Shown here in pieces: positions 49,371 to 57,690 of a stretch of DNA of 64,000 nucleotides (position 1 is the first letter of the stretch; every line of letters begins with the position of its first letter). The notes under the pieces were generated by a model that ran no database searches, was not told where the DNA came from, and saw nothing but the letters and a program-made list of their open reading frames with translations. The position numbers and the translations under genes are program-made. This stretch comes from a virus. Where the stretch lies: positions 1 to 64,000 of the IMG/VR virus record IMGVR_UViG_3300032092_000023, one strand, 5' to 3'.

Positions 49371-50733
49371 AATCATGCAGTATAGGTTGTAAAGGATTAG
49401 GAAATGGTATTACCACAATAGGTAGTTGAATTGAAGTTAGGCAACCGTTAAAGGAAACCAGGTTTAGCTGATATGTTGTACTTACTACCGGCGTAACAGT
49501 GATACTTGTTGTTGTTTGATTTCCAGGTAACCACACATATGACTGATATCCCGAAGGAACGGTAAGAACTACCGATTCACCAATGCAGATCGTATCAGGA
49601 AATGCTTGCAATAGCGAAGGTGCACAGTTAGCGTCAATGTATGCGTATCCGTAATGCGCTCCTTGGCTGCAGTCACCAGTGGTAAATTCCGCAGTGACTT
49701 TCTGACCTATGTAATTAGTGAGGTCAACGTTTACAGAGCTCCAGGGTTTGTATCTAACGCCGGTGCAAGTTGGCGAATTAAAGAAACCTGGTAGGTTTCC
49801 TGCCGCAGATACCGCAAAGTCAGAGCAAGAAATGATTGCGCCATTTTGGTCTCTTAACACGGCACGAAAAAAAGGCTGTTCATTAGAATTATGGCCAGGA
49901 TCTTCAAAGACAACCGCGTATCGATATGTAAAGCTGCTGTTGGAAGGAGAAACCATAAAGGTTTGTGTCAGCTGTTCTGCTTGCGAATTGACATCATTGT
50001 TACCTAGACGAACAGAGAAAGGTGATCCTGACGGATCGACACGAGGAAATCCTCCGCAAGGATCGTTTCCACCTCCCATGATTGTGTGTCTTCCGTTAAC
50101 AATTCCCAGTGTGGTTGAATTGTAATTGGGTGTCTGTGATCCAGCGGGTGATATTGTGGAAAGGCCCGTCGTGCCAAACCATCCTACGAAAGAGTTTGCA
50201 TTAAAGTTAATGTTGGTACAGGAAGGCTGTGCTACAACCGGCGTAAATTGCATGCTGAGGTCAAACTGATAGCAGTTGGGAAAGAAGTTTGACCAAGTAA
50301 ACGCATCAACTAAAACATAATAGGTCTGTCCAGCTTCTACGTGTCTGACAAGCGATCCGCCTCCTTGCGTAGGATCGCATTGAATAAAACCTACGCAGGC
50401 GCCGGCAGTACCGGGGCATGCCGATAAAAGAGAAATTGTAGGATAAGCAAAGCCGGCGGATACTATATCGTTAAGAACAACGTTAACATATCCGTCTTGA
50501 CTCGGAGTAAAGCTGTATAACCAATCTTGTCCTCCATAATAGTTTCCAGTACTTGTAGCTATGCAAGGATTAGCTCCCGTATAATCATTTCCATCTCCAC
50601 AAGTGGATTGGTTGTTACCAAAGAATGGAAGTGTTATAGGATTAGCAGCAGCTCCTGCACAGGTATTAGATCCTTGTGCGCTAAGTTTAGAACAGAAAAT
50701 CAGGAATAATGATATGTACTTAAGTATTTTCAT
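49369..50733 (-). CDS. Secreted, Bacteroidota-type surface protein
   Basis: 454 aa. Signal peptide: MKILKYISLFLIFCSKLSAQ, cleavage after AQ as is common in Bacteroidota. Then a beta-rich domain (WLYSFTPSQDGYVNVVL, ACPGTAGACVGFIQC, YYVLVDAF) of the type found in their extracellular proteins, a jellyroll-like middle (residues 190-390), and an Ig/PKD-like end (PDTICIGESVVLTVPSGYQSYVW in pieces). It stops abruptly after this repeat, without the type IX sorting domain its bacterial relatives often carry. A late box 8 nt upstream means expression late in infection. Probably captured from a host. Confidence 0.75.
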   Translation of the reverse strand: MKILKYISLFLIFCSKLSAQGSNTCAGAAANPITLPFFGNNQSTCGDGNDYTGANPCIATSTGNYYGGQDWLYSFTPSQDGYVNVVLNDIVSAGFAYPTISLLSACPGTAGACVGFIQCDPTQGGGSLVRHVEAGQTYYVLVDAFTWSNFFPNCYQFDLSMQFTPVVAQPSCTNINFNANSFVGWFGTTGLSTISPAGSQTPNYNSTTLGIVNGRHTIMGGGNDPCGGFPRVDPSGSPFSVRLGNNDVNSQAEQLTQTFMVSPSNSSFTYRYAVVFEDPGHNSNEQPFFRAVLRDQNGAIISCSDFAVSAAGNLPGFFNSPTCTGVRYKPWSSVNVDLTNYIGQKVTAEFTTGDCSQGAHYGYAYIDANCAPSLLQAFPDTICIGESVVLTVPSGYQSYVWLPGNQTTTSITVTPVVSTTYQLNLVSFNGCLTSIQLPIVVIPFPNPLQPILHD

Positions 50734-50740
50734 TTACTGA

Positions 50741-50749
50741 GTATATATC
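50741..50749 (-). promoter_or_regulatory. Late promoter box (GATATATAC) close to the start codon
   Basis: Minus-strand GATATATACTCAGTAAATG; the box ends 7 bases before the ATG at 50733. It follows directly on the terminator of the upstream gene. Confidence 0.65.
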
Positions 50750-50774
50750 AAAAAGAGGAGGCAAGCGCCTCCTC
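50750..50774 (-). terminator. Intrinsic terminator
   Basis: An 8-bp stem GAGGAGGC/GCCTCCTC followed on the minus strand by TTTTT. It ends the transcript of the 50808-52467 gene group. Confidence 0.8.
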
Positions 50775-50807
50775 ACAATTAGATTGATTAGTGTTAGTTA
50801 GGTAGAT

Positions 50808-51401
50808 TTAATTCAATTTAACATTTAAGAATTTCTTTGCAGCTGCAATTAAGTCATCAGCGGTTTGAATATATTTTGGAGGTTGATTACGTTTTCTTTG
50901 AGTATCGGTAGTAATTTGCTCGTTGTCTTTATACAATTCAACATATACACCGTTTAGAGGGCTATCTACAATTCTTATCATTACATTTTTCTTTGCAGAG
51001 TTTTCATAATCAAAGTAACGAATAGTTCCGCTTGGATAACCAGGTGAGTTTCTAGTGCCGACTTCTTTCCAATCGTTTTTGGCTAAAATGTCATCAAAAA
51101 GACTAACATCATTTGCCTCGTTTATAGATTCACTCATCCATTCATAACCGTACGCTTTGTATTTACTATGTACTTCTTTAGGAGTTTTATCTTTATGCCA
51201 GGCTGAACCAATTGCTTTGGCTACGCCCATTTTAACTGCCTCGCGTTCAATAGCATCCAATTTTTTAATTTCAGCCATGTTATAGTTAGAATCCTTTACT
51301 TTTTGACTTTGTGCATGTAACTCATCAAGAAGTTTTTCCACTTTCTTGGGGTCTAGGCCTTCGTTTAAGAAGCTTTCAAACGTGTGTACGTATTGTTTCA
51401 T
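50808..51401 (-). CDS. Hypothetical protein with capsid-targeting-like N-terminus
   Basis: 197 aa, begins MKQYVHTFESFLNEGL, identical over 14 residues to the next gene. Residues 20-90 are helical and charged, 95-197 form an alpha/beta domain (IRYFDYENSAKKNVMIRIV, GVYVELYKDNEQ). There is a second internal MSESINEAN-like site. No known family. Confidence 0.55.
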   Translation of the reverse strand: MKQYVHTFESFLNEGLDPKKVEKLLDELHAQSQKVKDSNYNMAEIKKLDAIEREAVKMGVAKAIGSAWHKDKTPKEVHSKYKAYGYEWMSESINEANDVSLFDDILAKNDWKEVGTRNSPGYPSGTIRYFDYENSAKKNVMIRIVDSPLNGVYVELYKDNEQITTDTQRKRNQPPKYIQTADDLIAAAKKFLNVKLN

Positions 51402-51405
51402 GGTT

Positions 51406-51861
51406 TTACTTTGGGTCTAATCCATATTTTTCAGGGTCTTTAGTAACAGCTGCTTTAATATGAATAATCATTTGATCATACTGGTCAGATGAGCAAAGCG
51501 ATTCGCCATTTAATGACACGATATCATAGTTACCTTTGCTTTTAGCACCAATTTTTAAATCAGCTTGTTTAACATCATAGCCAAGTTCTTTAAGAGCGGC
51601 AACTACGGTACTTTTGTAAAAAGAGATGTTTCCTTCATCTAAAAAACTTTCAGCCATATTGGAAATAGCTACATCAGGAAGATCTTCCCAATTAGCAGTA
51701 ACATATTGTTCGTAATCATCAGGATCTTTAATCGCTCCGCTTAACCATTCTTCTCGCTGATCTTCACTAGCTTTATCCCACTTTTGTTTTGTTATAAGTT
51801 TTCTTCCTTCGTTTATGCTTTCATTCAGAAAACTTTCAAACGTGTGTACGTATTGTTTCAT
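51406..51861 (-). CDS. Hypothetical protein with capsid-targeting-like N-terminus
   Basis: 151 aa, begins MKQYVHTFESFLNESINEG. Contains ASEDQREEWLSGAIKDPDDYE and ISNMAESFLDEGNISFYKSTVVAAL (in pieces), mostly helical, with a C-terminal alpha/beta part. Another FLDE lies inside, which might be a second protease site. No known family. Confidence 0.55.
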   Translation of the reverse strand: MKQYVHTFESFLNESINEGRKLITKQKWDKASEDQREEWLSGAIKDPDDYEQYVTANWEDLPDVAISNMAESFLDEGNISFYKSTVVAALKELGYDVKQADLKIGAKSKGNYDIVSLNGESLCSSDQYDQMIIHIKAAVTKDPEKYGLDPK

Positions 51862-51876
51862 TGTTTTGCTATGTTT

Positions 51877-52467
51877 TTATTGTTTTGCAGAAAATACAAT
51901 ACCAGAACTGCCATTGTCCGAATCAACCTCAGTAAATTTTAATCCGGCTTTGTTAGCTGCATCACGCACATCTTCGGCAGACCCAACTGCGTCAAAGAAA
52001 CAAACAATTGCTTCTTTGGCGTCAATATTTAATGATTTAATAGCCGAACCCCATTCTTTAGGAAGGTTTTCTTCGCCCCCATTTGCATCAGTAAACCAAT
52101 CCCATTCATCTATAATATTGTCAAAACGTTTTGTTTTAGGTCCAAGCGCAGTGCTAGCCTCATTTAAAAAGCTTTCATTCATAGAAACTAAAGCTTTTAG
52201 TTTTCCTGTTGGATCAAAGTTTTTTAGATAGTTTTTTATTGTAGATGTAAAAACTTTAGCATCAGAATCTTTAACACTTAAGTCGCTAATCATATCTGCA
52301 ATTACAACCGTAAAGGCTGTTTTTTTACCAAAAGATGTAATTTTTGTATTAATGTAATCTTCTGGATTTGCTGGATTTGGAAAATAATTTCTAATTTTAG
52401 CCCATACATCAGATTCGTTTAATTTTACCTCATTTAAGAAGCCTTCAAATGTTTTAAGGTGTTTCAT
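51877..52467 (-). CDS. Hypothetical protein with capsid-targeting-like N-terminus
   Basis: 196 aa from the ATG at 52467 (MKHLKTFEGFLNEVKLNE). The frame is open 20 codons further, but a late/middle-type TATATAC box at 52488 lies inside that stretch, so the shorter start is right. The C-terminal part (FDNIIDEWDWFTDANGGEEN, AIVCFFDAVGSAEDVRDAA) resembles a small ferredoxin-like or ACT-like fold, but no family is recognised. Confidence 0.55.
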   Translation of the reverse strand: MKHLKTFEGFLNEVKLNESDVWAKIRNYFPNPANPEDYINTKITSFGKKTAFTVVIADMISDLSVKDSDAKVFTSTIKNYLKNFDPTGKLKALVSMNESFLNEASTALGPKTKRFDNIIDEWDWFTDANGGEENLPKEWGSAIKSLNIDAKEAIVCFFDAVGSAEDVRDAANKAGLKFTEVDSDNGSSGIVFSAKQ

Positions 52468-52487
52468 TGTATGCGTTTTTTTGTAAA

Positions 52488-52508
52488 GTATATATCCACA
52501 AAGTTCTA
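52488..52508 (-). promoter_or_regulatory. Promoter (AGAAC, TTTGTG, GATATATAC)
   Basis: Minus strand AGAACTTTGTGGATATATAC, 21 nt upstream of the ATG at 52467. The AGAAC-TATA spacing is shorter than at the middle promoters, so the late-type box may be what counts. Confidence 0.5.
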
Positions 52509-54305
52509 CACTGTTCCTGCCAGCCAACGTTTTCTCTTGTCAGCAGAAGCGCCAAAAGCTATGTCAATATACTTGGCTGCTGAGCGATCAACTCGTATCT
52601 TAAACATTTTTCTTTCACCCATTACTTTTTCCCAATCTTCAATACTTAGAGATCCTAGACCTTTAAGGTAGCGAACATTTTTATAAGCAGCGCCACTTTT
52701 CTCAAACTCTGCCCATTCATGCATTGAATAAAAGTACTGACGTTTGTTTTTAACCTCAGCAGAGACAAGCGGCGTAATTAGAATACTTAATTTTCCGCTT
52801 TCAATTACCTGCGGAAACCACTTATAGAAAAGATTAATGACTAGAGAAGCAATGTGACCAATTCCATCCGGGTCCCAATCGGTAGATATAGCAATATTAG
52901 AAAAAGAACATTTACTGCCATCACGAGGTTCCAGGTTAAGAATGTTCATTAAGTCAATAATCTCGTTGTTGGAACTTAAGTCCGATAGGCTACGAGCATT
53001 CTTAATCTTTCCTTTTAATGAATAGACTGCATCAATCCGTGGATCTCTCTTCTGTAGAATTGAACCCATTGCTGATGATCCTTCCACAATAAAGAGGGTT
53101 CCTTTACTTTGCGATGGTGGAAAGTACTTATCGCTGATTTTCTTAGCGGATGCTTTCTTTTTATTCTTAATGTTATTTAGATGTTGCTGTGCTGTTCTCT
53201 CTTCAATGATTTTCTTAACGTCTTCAAAGAATTGCGTTCTTGGGATTGAACGGTCAATCTTTTTCTTAAACTCTTTTTCCAAGAGTGGAAGAATTTCCCA
53301 ACGACCTGCTGCATACTTGGTTTTATTTTGATCACCAAACTTAACTAGCTTAGATGGAAAATTAAGAATGATAAAGGATTGATAAAAGTGATGCGCGTAT
53401 TGGTAATTAAAGAGTTCATTAATCCATTCGGTAAAGATTCTTTGATGTGGACCTGTACAGAGTGCACCATTAATGAAGGAAGCACTTGCCGCGTTTTCAT
53501 ATCCTTTCCACACAGCAATCATTCCTAATTTTGAAGGGATGACTACCGCATCTTCAGGAATAAAGGGAATCTCCAAGTTCATTAGCTGTCCGTCAAAGTA
53601 GAACTCAATAATTAAGTTGCTAATAATAGGATCTTGCTTTTTAAGAAACTCACGAAAGATAAAAGTAGTATGCAAGTATTCTTTATCCCATGTACATCCT
53701 TTAAAGATATCCTTTCTTGGGATGTATGTAACCGCAGTTCCTGTTGGTAATTTTTTATTGCGGACTTTATTGTATTCGTCTTTCTTAACAAACCTCTCCC
53801 ACTCAACTCCATACTCAATGTCTTTATTTACGGTAACGATTGAGAACTTATCTGATAGCATGTTAACTAATGCAGCACCTACACCGTTAGTGCCAATCAG
53901 GGTATCTTCCGATCCTTCGTTGTAAAAGTTGGAACCAGCGCGTAACATTGACATTGCGGTTTCCACATTTGATGCGCCTGTCTTGGGATTTGGTTTTTCG
54001 GCATTAGTAAATCCACCACCTGTATCAATAACAGTTACCTCATTGGTTTTACTGTTGATCTTTACAATAATCTTTGGCATAGCGCCTTTCATTCTCTTAG
54101 CTTCGTCAAACGCATTGTCAACAATTTCGTTAAGCATCTTATAGAAACCTACGGAGACGATCTTATTTTTTTCAATGAGTTTCCCAGGCTCAACAATTTG
54201 TACCTTTTCTTCCGATTTCTCGACAGAACCGATATACATAGTAGGCCGGTGGAGAACGTGTTCAAAATCGCTTAGGGCGACAATTTCCTTGTTACTTTGT
54301 GTCAT
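52506..54305 (-). CDS. DNA topoisomerase II, gp39-like large subunit (GyrB type)
   Basis: 599 aa in one piece, where T4 splits the subunit into gp39 and gp60. ATPase domain: EIVDNAFDEA, VIDTGGGF, GTNGVGAALVNMLSD. TOPRIM domain: TLFIVEGSSAMGS and AISTDWDPDGIGHIASL with the acidic triad, then YLKGLGSLS. It pairs with the gp52-like subunit to form the phage type II topoisomerase used at replication forks. Confidence 0.92.
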   Translation of the reverse strand: MTQSNKEIVALSDFEHVLHRPTMYIGSVEKSEEKVQIVEPGKLIEKNKIVSVGFYKMLNEIVDNAFDEAKRMKGAMPKIIVKINSKTNEVTVIDTGGGFTNAEKPNPKTGASNVETAMSMLRAGSNFYNEGSEDTLIGTNGVGAALVNMLSDKFSIVTVNKDIEYGVEWERFVKKDEYNKVRNKKLPTGTAVTYIPRKDIFKGCTWDKEYLHTTFIFREFLKKQDPIISNLIIEFYFDGQLMNLEIPFIPEDAVVIPSKLGMIAVWKGYENAASASFINGALCTGPHQRIFTEWINELFNYQYAHHFYQSFIILNFPSKLVKFGDQNKTKYAAGRWEILPLLEKEFKKKIDRSIPRTQFFEDVKKIIEERTAQQHLNNIKNKKKASAKKISDKYFPPSQSKGTLFIVEGSSAMGSILQKRDPRIDAVYSLKGKIKNARSLSDLSSNNEIIDLMNILNLEPRDGSKCSFSNIAISTDWDPDGIGHIASLVINLFYKWFPQVIESGKLSILITPLVSAEVKNKRQYFYSMHEWAEFEKSGAAYKNVRYLKGLGSLSIEDWEKVMGERKMFKIRVDRSAAKYIDIAFGASADKRKRWLAGTV

Positions 54306-54342
54306 TAGAATACTTTAGAGGTTCTTTTTTAGTTATGTAATA

Positions 54343-54372
54343 ATTATATTAAGATACAAATAAAAAGTTCTT
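54343..54372 (-). promoter_or_regulatory. Middle-type promoter (AAAGAAC ... TAATATAATTA)
   Basis: Minus strand AAAGAAC, 18 nt, TATAATTA, some 40 nt before the gp39 ATG. Confidence 0.5.
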
Positions 54373-54386
54373 TAGAATCATTCTAT

Positions 54387-56207
54387 TTATATCTCCGAGT
54401 AAAGTATGATCTTTACACCTAAGGATCTTGCTTTATCCATTTTTGAACTGGCAGAACTAAGATCATCAGTAAAGAGCACTTTAGCTTCTTTCAGTCCTGT
54501 GTGATAGTAGCCTTTCGACTTTGCATAGGCAAGAAATTCTTCCTTGGTCTTGTAGCCAGCAGATTTTGGAGAACCTGTAAATTCGCAAGGAATTGCATCT
54601 TCAGCAATTTTCTCCGGCATGACGATCCGCAAGTAGCCTTGCAAGTTTTCTACCAATTTTTCGTAAGCAATTCGTTTTTCACCAGTTGGTTCAAAACCAG
54701 CAATTACAGATTTCTCTAGACCAGAGAAGTTATGCGGTACGCCTGATATGTAATTTCCTAGCTGTTTTGCAGTAGTGGAACCCATACCTTCAATTCCCAT
54801 AGTTGCTATAATAGCCGCTGGAGTAATTTCGGTAACTTTGGTAAGTTCCTTATAGAGGTTATCAAGAACCTTCCCTCCTTTAACACCTAAGCTAATTAAC
54901 CTGTCACGGTTCATTAACTCTGGATTAAATAGCTCCAAAGCATTACGGAATCCTGCATCCCAGAATTGTTGAATTAATGCACCGCCTGCTCCGTCAAGAT
55001 CGAGCGAGCGGACACCTAAGTAAAACTTGTACCATTCTTTAACCGTACAATCATTTGCTGGGCAATGTAAATGGATTCCATCAATTACTAAGTCAGTACC
55101 GCACTGACAGGTTTTAGGATGTTCAAGAGCCTCGGTACCCGGCGTAATTACTCGGGTAATTTGCGGAATGATATCACCAGATTTGGCAATCGCCACGGTA
55201 GCTCCTGGATATGCGCCAATTGCTTTGATGTAGCCGTAGTTAAAGAGAGATGCCCGAGAAACTGTTGAACCGTCAAGATCAATAGGTTCCATGATGGCTA
55301 CCGGGCAGAGTTCACCGGTTTTTCCATACTGCCAAGATATACTAACAATTTTGGTAATTGCTTCTTTTGGTGGAAACTTAATGGCAACTGCCCAGTTAGG
55401 ATCGTGGCTATTTTCGCCCCAGACAGGACGGATTCCTTCGGGTGCTTTAATTACAAATCCGTCTAATTGGTAATCGCTGTTTTTGCGATAGTCAGACATA
55501 TTTTGGTAGACCGTTTCGAAAGAATCCAGTCCGCAGTAAAAGATATGCGCTCTGTGTAAGAATCCTGGAATTAGTGGAGCAATGTAAATAGTTTCGCCGT
55601 CTTGTTGTTGGCGAACTTCCAAGGGAATAAAGTCAAGACCAGCCAATACTTCCGCTGGATTCTCATCTCGGTTAAGAACACCTGCAACGTAATTTCTAGG
55701 GTTCTTGAAAGATGAATATTTTTCGTTAAATGTAGAAATCTTAATAACTACTTCTCCGCGAACTTCCACAGTACCAGCAAGATCAATCCGTTGAGGTATG
55801 CTGTGTCGTACCTTGTCAGTAATATCACGGCCTTTGGTTCCGTTACCACGAGTTAGCACCTGTAATAATCGTCCTTCTTGATAGATTGCATTAGCCGCGT
55901 TACCATCATATTTCGGAGTAATCTCAAACGAGGTAGCTCCAAACTTTTTCATCCAGTTTGTTGCAGATTCCGTAGGAGGAATACCGCTAACGGAAGCCTG
56001 AAACTTAGCAAGAGAAAGCATTGGACTAGGATGTGAATACTTAGCCTTGCGATCATCGGCACCTACAACGTGAGGTGCATCAGATCCAAGAGTTATTAAT
56101 TCTTTTTCCAATTGGTCGAACTCATCATCATTCATAATGGGTTCACCTGAGTAGTAAGCCTCCTTGGCTGTAAAATAGAGCTGTTCTAAATCAAACCGTT
56201 TACTCAT
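54387..56207 (-). CDS. ligA: NAD-dependent DNA ligase (LigA type)
   Basis: 606 aa. The NAD-binding domain Ia is present (LYFTAKEAYYSGEPIMNDDEFD in pieces), then the adenylation motif KYDGNA with the nucleophile Lys at about residue 99, VEVRGEVVI, FVIKAPEG, AIKFPP, the four-Cys zinc finger (CQCGTDLV ... LHCPANDC), HhH region and a BRCT-like C-terminus (KEAKVLFTDDLSSASSKMDKA in pieces). T4 itself uses an ATP-dependent ligase. It has its own early promoter. Confidence 0.9.
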   Translation of the reverse strand: MSKRFDLEQLYFTAKEAYYSGEPIMNDDEFDQLEKELITLGSDAPHVVGADDRKAKYSHPSPMLSLAKFQASVSGIPPTESATNWMKKFGATSFEITPKYDGNAANAIYQEGRLLQVLTRGNGTKGRDITDKVRHSIPQRIDLAGTVEVRGEVVIKISTFNEKYSSFKNPRNYVAGVLNRDENPAEVLAGLDFIPLEVRQQQDGETIYIAPLIPGFLHRAHIFYCGLDSFETVYQNMSDYRKNSDYQLDGFVIKAPEGIRPVWGENSHDPNWAVAIKFPPKEAITKIVSISWQYGKTGELCPVAIMEPIDLDGSTVSRASLFNYGYIKAIGAYPGATVAIAKSGDIIPQITRVITPGTEALEHPKTCQCGTDLVIDGIHLHCPANDCTVKEWYKFYLGVRSLDLDGAGGALIQQFWDAGFRNALELFNPELMNRDRLISLGVKGGKVLDNLYKELTKVTEITPAAIIATMGIEGMGSTTAKQLGNYISGVPHNFSGLEKSVIAGFEPTGEKRIAYEKLVENLQGYLRIVMPEKIAEDAIPCEFTGSPKSAGYKTKEEFLAYAKSKGYYHTGLKEAKVLFTDDLSSASSKMDKARSLGVKIILYSEI

Positions 56208-56228
56208 ATAGTGTTTTTATTAATAGAG

Positions 56229-56283
56229 TAAAATTAACCATTCTATTCTTACCAAGCAAATATTTTTTCTTAAAGTTATTAAC
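56229..56283 (-). promoter_or_regulatory. Early promoter with upstream element
   Basis: Minus strand: GTTAATAACTTT, 11 nt, TTTGC, 15 nt, TGGT, TAATTTTA. Same spacings as at 3905 and 25973. Drives the ligase gene. Confidence 0.75.
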
Positions 56284-56285
56284 AA

Positions 56286-56960
56286 TTACGTTGCTGGAAT
56301 GTGGTCATCAACTTGCACACGATTTCGAGTGGACATAATATCTTCCAACTCTTTTAGTGAGTAGGGACGAAACTCCGGATGTGTATCAATACCTACATCA
56401 AGTGTCTTGCCGTTTGCATGTTGCGTAGGATGCGAGCCTTCGGCCAGCTGACGTAGTTCATTAAAGCGTTTCTTGTCTAGAAGTGCTGTAATCATGGGTC
56501 CAGGTACCATTGGACTGAGAGAACCATGGCTATGACCGTGTAACATCCAAGAACCGCGATGTGATTCGTTCCACACACGAAATCCATAATGTGACAGTAT
56601 AATTTTTTGACCGTTCAGATTAATTTCCCGATAGAATTCATTGGTTTCAAAGAGATCTTGCAGATCAGATTCATTGGTATAGATCCGCTTATCATGGTTC
56701 CCATAAATAAGATGGACTTGCTTACAGCGTAACTTATAACGAAATTCACGGTAGCCTTTTGGATCGCCAAAGGCAAAGTCCCCTAGGTGAAAAAGAATAT
56801 CATCTTCTTTTACTACTCTGTTAATTCCATCTACAATAGCAGTGTTCATTTCCTCTATTGTGTTGAAGTCACGACAGCCATCTTTGTTGGACCAGGACGA
56901 TACACCACGAACTATGTTTTTGTGGTTGTAGTGGGTATCTGCGGTGAAGAATATTTCCAT
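56286..56960 (-). CDS. Metallophosphoesterase
   Basis: 224 aa from the ATG at 56960; the frame is open to a TTG at 56978, but that part is within the terminator hairpin. Motifs: FFTADTHYNHKNI (D, H), FHLGDFAFGD (GD), IYGNHDKR (GNHD), LSHYGF and MLHGHSHGSL (GHxH). Similar small phosphoesterases in phages act on nucleotides, 2',3'-cyclic phosphates or cell-signal molecules; the substrate cannot be told from sequence. Confidence 0.8.
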   Translation of the reverse strand: MEIFFTADTHYNHKNIVRGVSSWSNKDGCRDFNTIEEMNTAIVDGINRVVKEDDILFHLGDFAFGDPKGYREFRYKLRCKQVHLIYGNHDKRIYTNESDLQDLFETNEFYREINLNGQKIILSHYGFRVWNESHRGSWMLHGHSHGSLSPMVPGPMITALLDKKRFNELRQLAEGSHPTQHANGKTLDVGIDTHPEFRPYSLKELEDIMSTRNRVQVDDHIPAT

Positions 56961-56975
56961 ATCTATTTTATACAA

Positions 56976-57003
56976 CAAAGGCCCGATTGTTTTCGGGCCT
57001 TTG
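56976..57003 (-). terminator. Intrinsic terminator
   Basis: A perfect 11-bp stem CAAAGGCCCGA/TCGGGCCTTTG with a 6-nt loop between the genes at 57011 and 56960; T-rich on the minus side. Confidence 0.85.
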
Positions 57004-57010
57004 GTTTGTG

Positions 57011-57679
57011 TTAATCTTCAAGAACTTTTTGCAAATGAGCGCACTTTTCATATTCTTCTTGAGCAATGAAATACTCAATCATTTGTGTTATCATCTTGCG
57101 TTTATCCTCGTGACTATCAATCTTTACTAACAGTTGTGCATCAGAAAGTAAAACGTTTTTCTTAAAGTCTTTCGGGTTATCTTTTAGATAATCATAGACT
57201 TGCCGGTAAAAATCCTGCGTATTCTCATCGATTGCATCTTTGTCTGTTGGTTTGTAAGTCCATTCTTCAATGGGCATAAAGCGGGAATTAAGTTTTTCTA
57301 CGTTCTCATCACCACCGCCTGAACCAAAAACTCGGTTATGAATTAATGCTGTTTGCAATGATAGTAAAAAACCATTATCAATGTCGTCGGATGTGTATCG
57401 ATAATCCTCAGGTTCTAACAGATCCCAATCACTAGGAAATTGATGAGGAGATACCACAAGAACTGTTCCGTACATAGGAACACCAAAGAAAAAAGAGGCA
57501 AGCTGGTTAAGCGGCTCGCCGGATTCTTTGGCTTTTTCGTGGTACATAATCCACACTGGACCTATTTTCAAGGGTTCAACAAAACCATTAACGTGATCGT
57601 TTAATTCTTGCAAATTAAACTTACGTTCCACTGGACGAACCATCCTTACAATACAGTCTGTTGAAATTTTGATAGCCAT
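57011..57679 (-). CDS. Hypothetical protein with DUF3846-like N-terminus
   Basis: 222 aa. FNLQELNDHVNGFVEPLKIG, WIMYHEKAKESGEPLNQLAS, VPMYGTVLVVSPHQF: this is the pattern of a small phage domain I recall as DUF3846 (LQ-x-x-VGG-x-IE ... NExGK-x-x-LPxN ... GTVLV). The C-terminal end (MIEYFIAQEEYEKCAHLQKVL) resembles a UVR motif, a helical hairpin for protein-protein contact. Function not known. Confidence 0.55.
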   Translation of the reverse strand: MAIKISTDCIVRMVRPVERKFNLQELNDHVNGFVEPLKIGPVWIMYHEKAKESGEPLNQLASFFFGVPMYGTVLVVSPHQFPSDWDLLEPEDYRYTSDDIDNGFLLSLQTALIHNRVFGSGGGDENVEKLNSRFMPIEEWTYKPTDKDAIDENTQDFYRQVYDYLKDNPKDFKKNVLLSDAQLLVKIDSHEDKRKMITQMIEYFIAQEEYEKCAHLQKVLED

Positions 57680-57690
57680 AGTCTTAATAA

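Noticed and set aside
51877-52527. Longer version of the 52467 gene with 20 extra N-terminal residues
   Set aside because: The extra part contains the TATATAC promoter box and would hide the shared N-terminal peptide.
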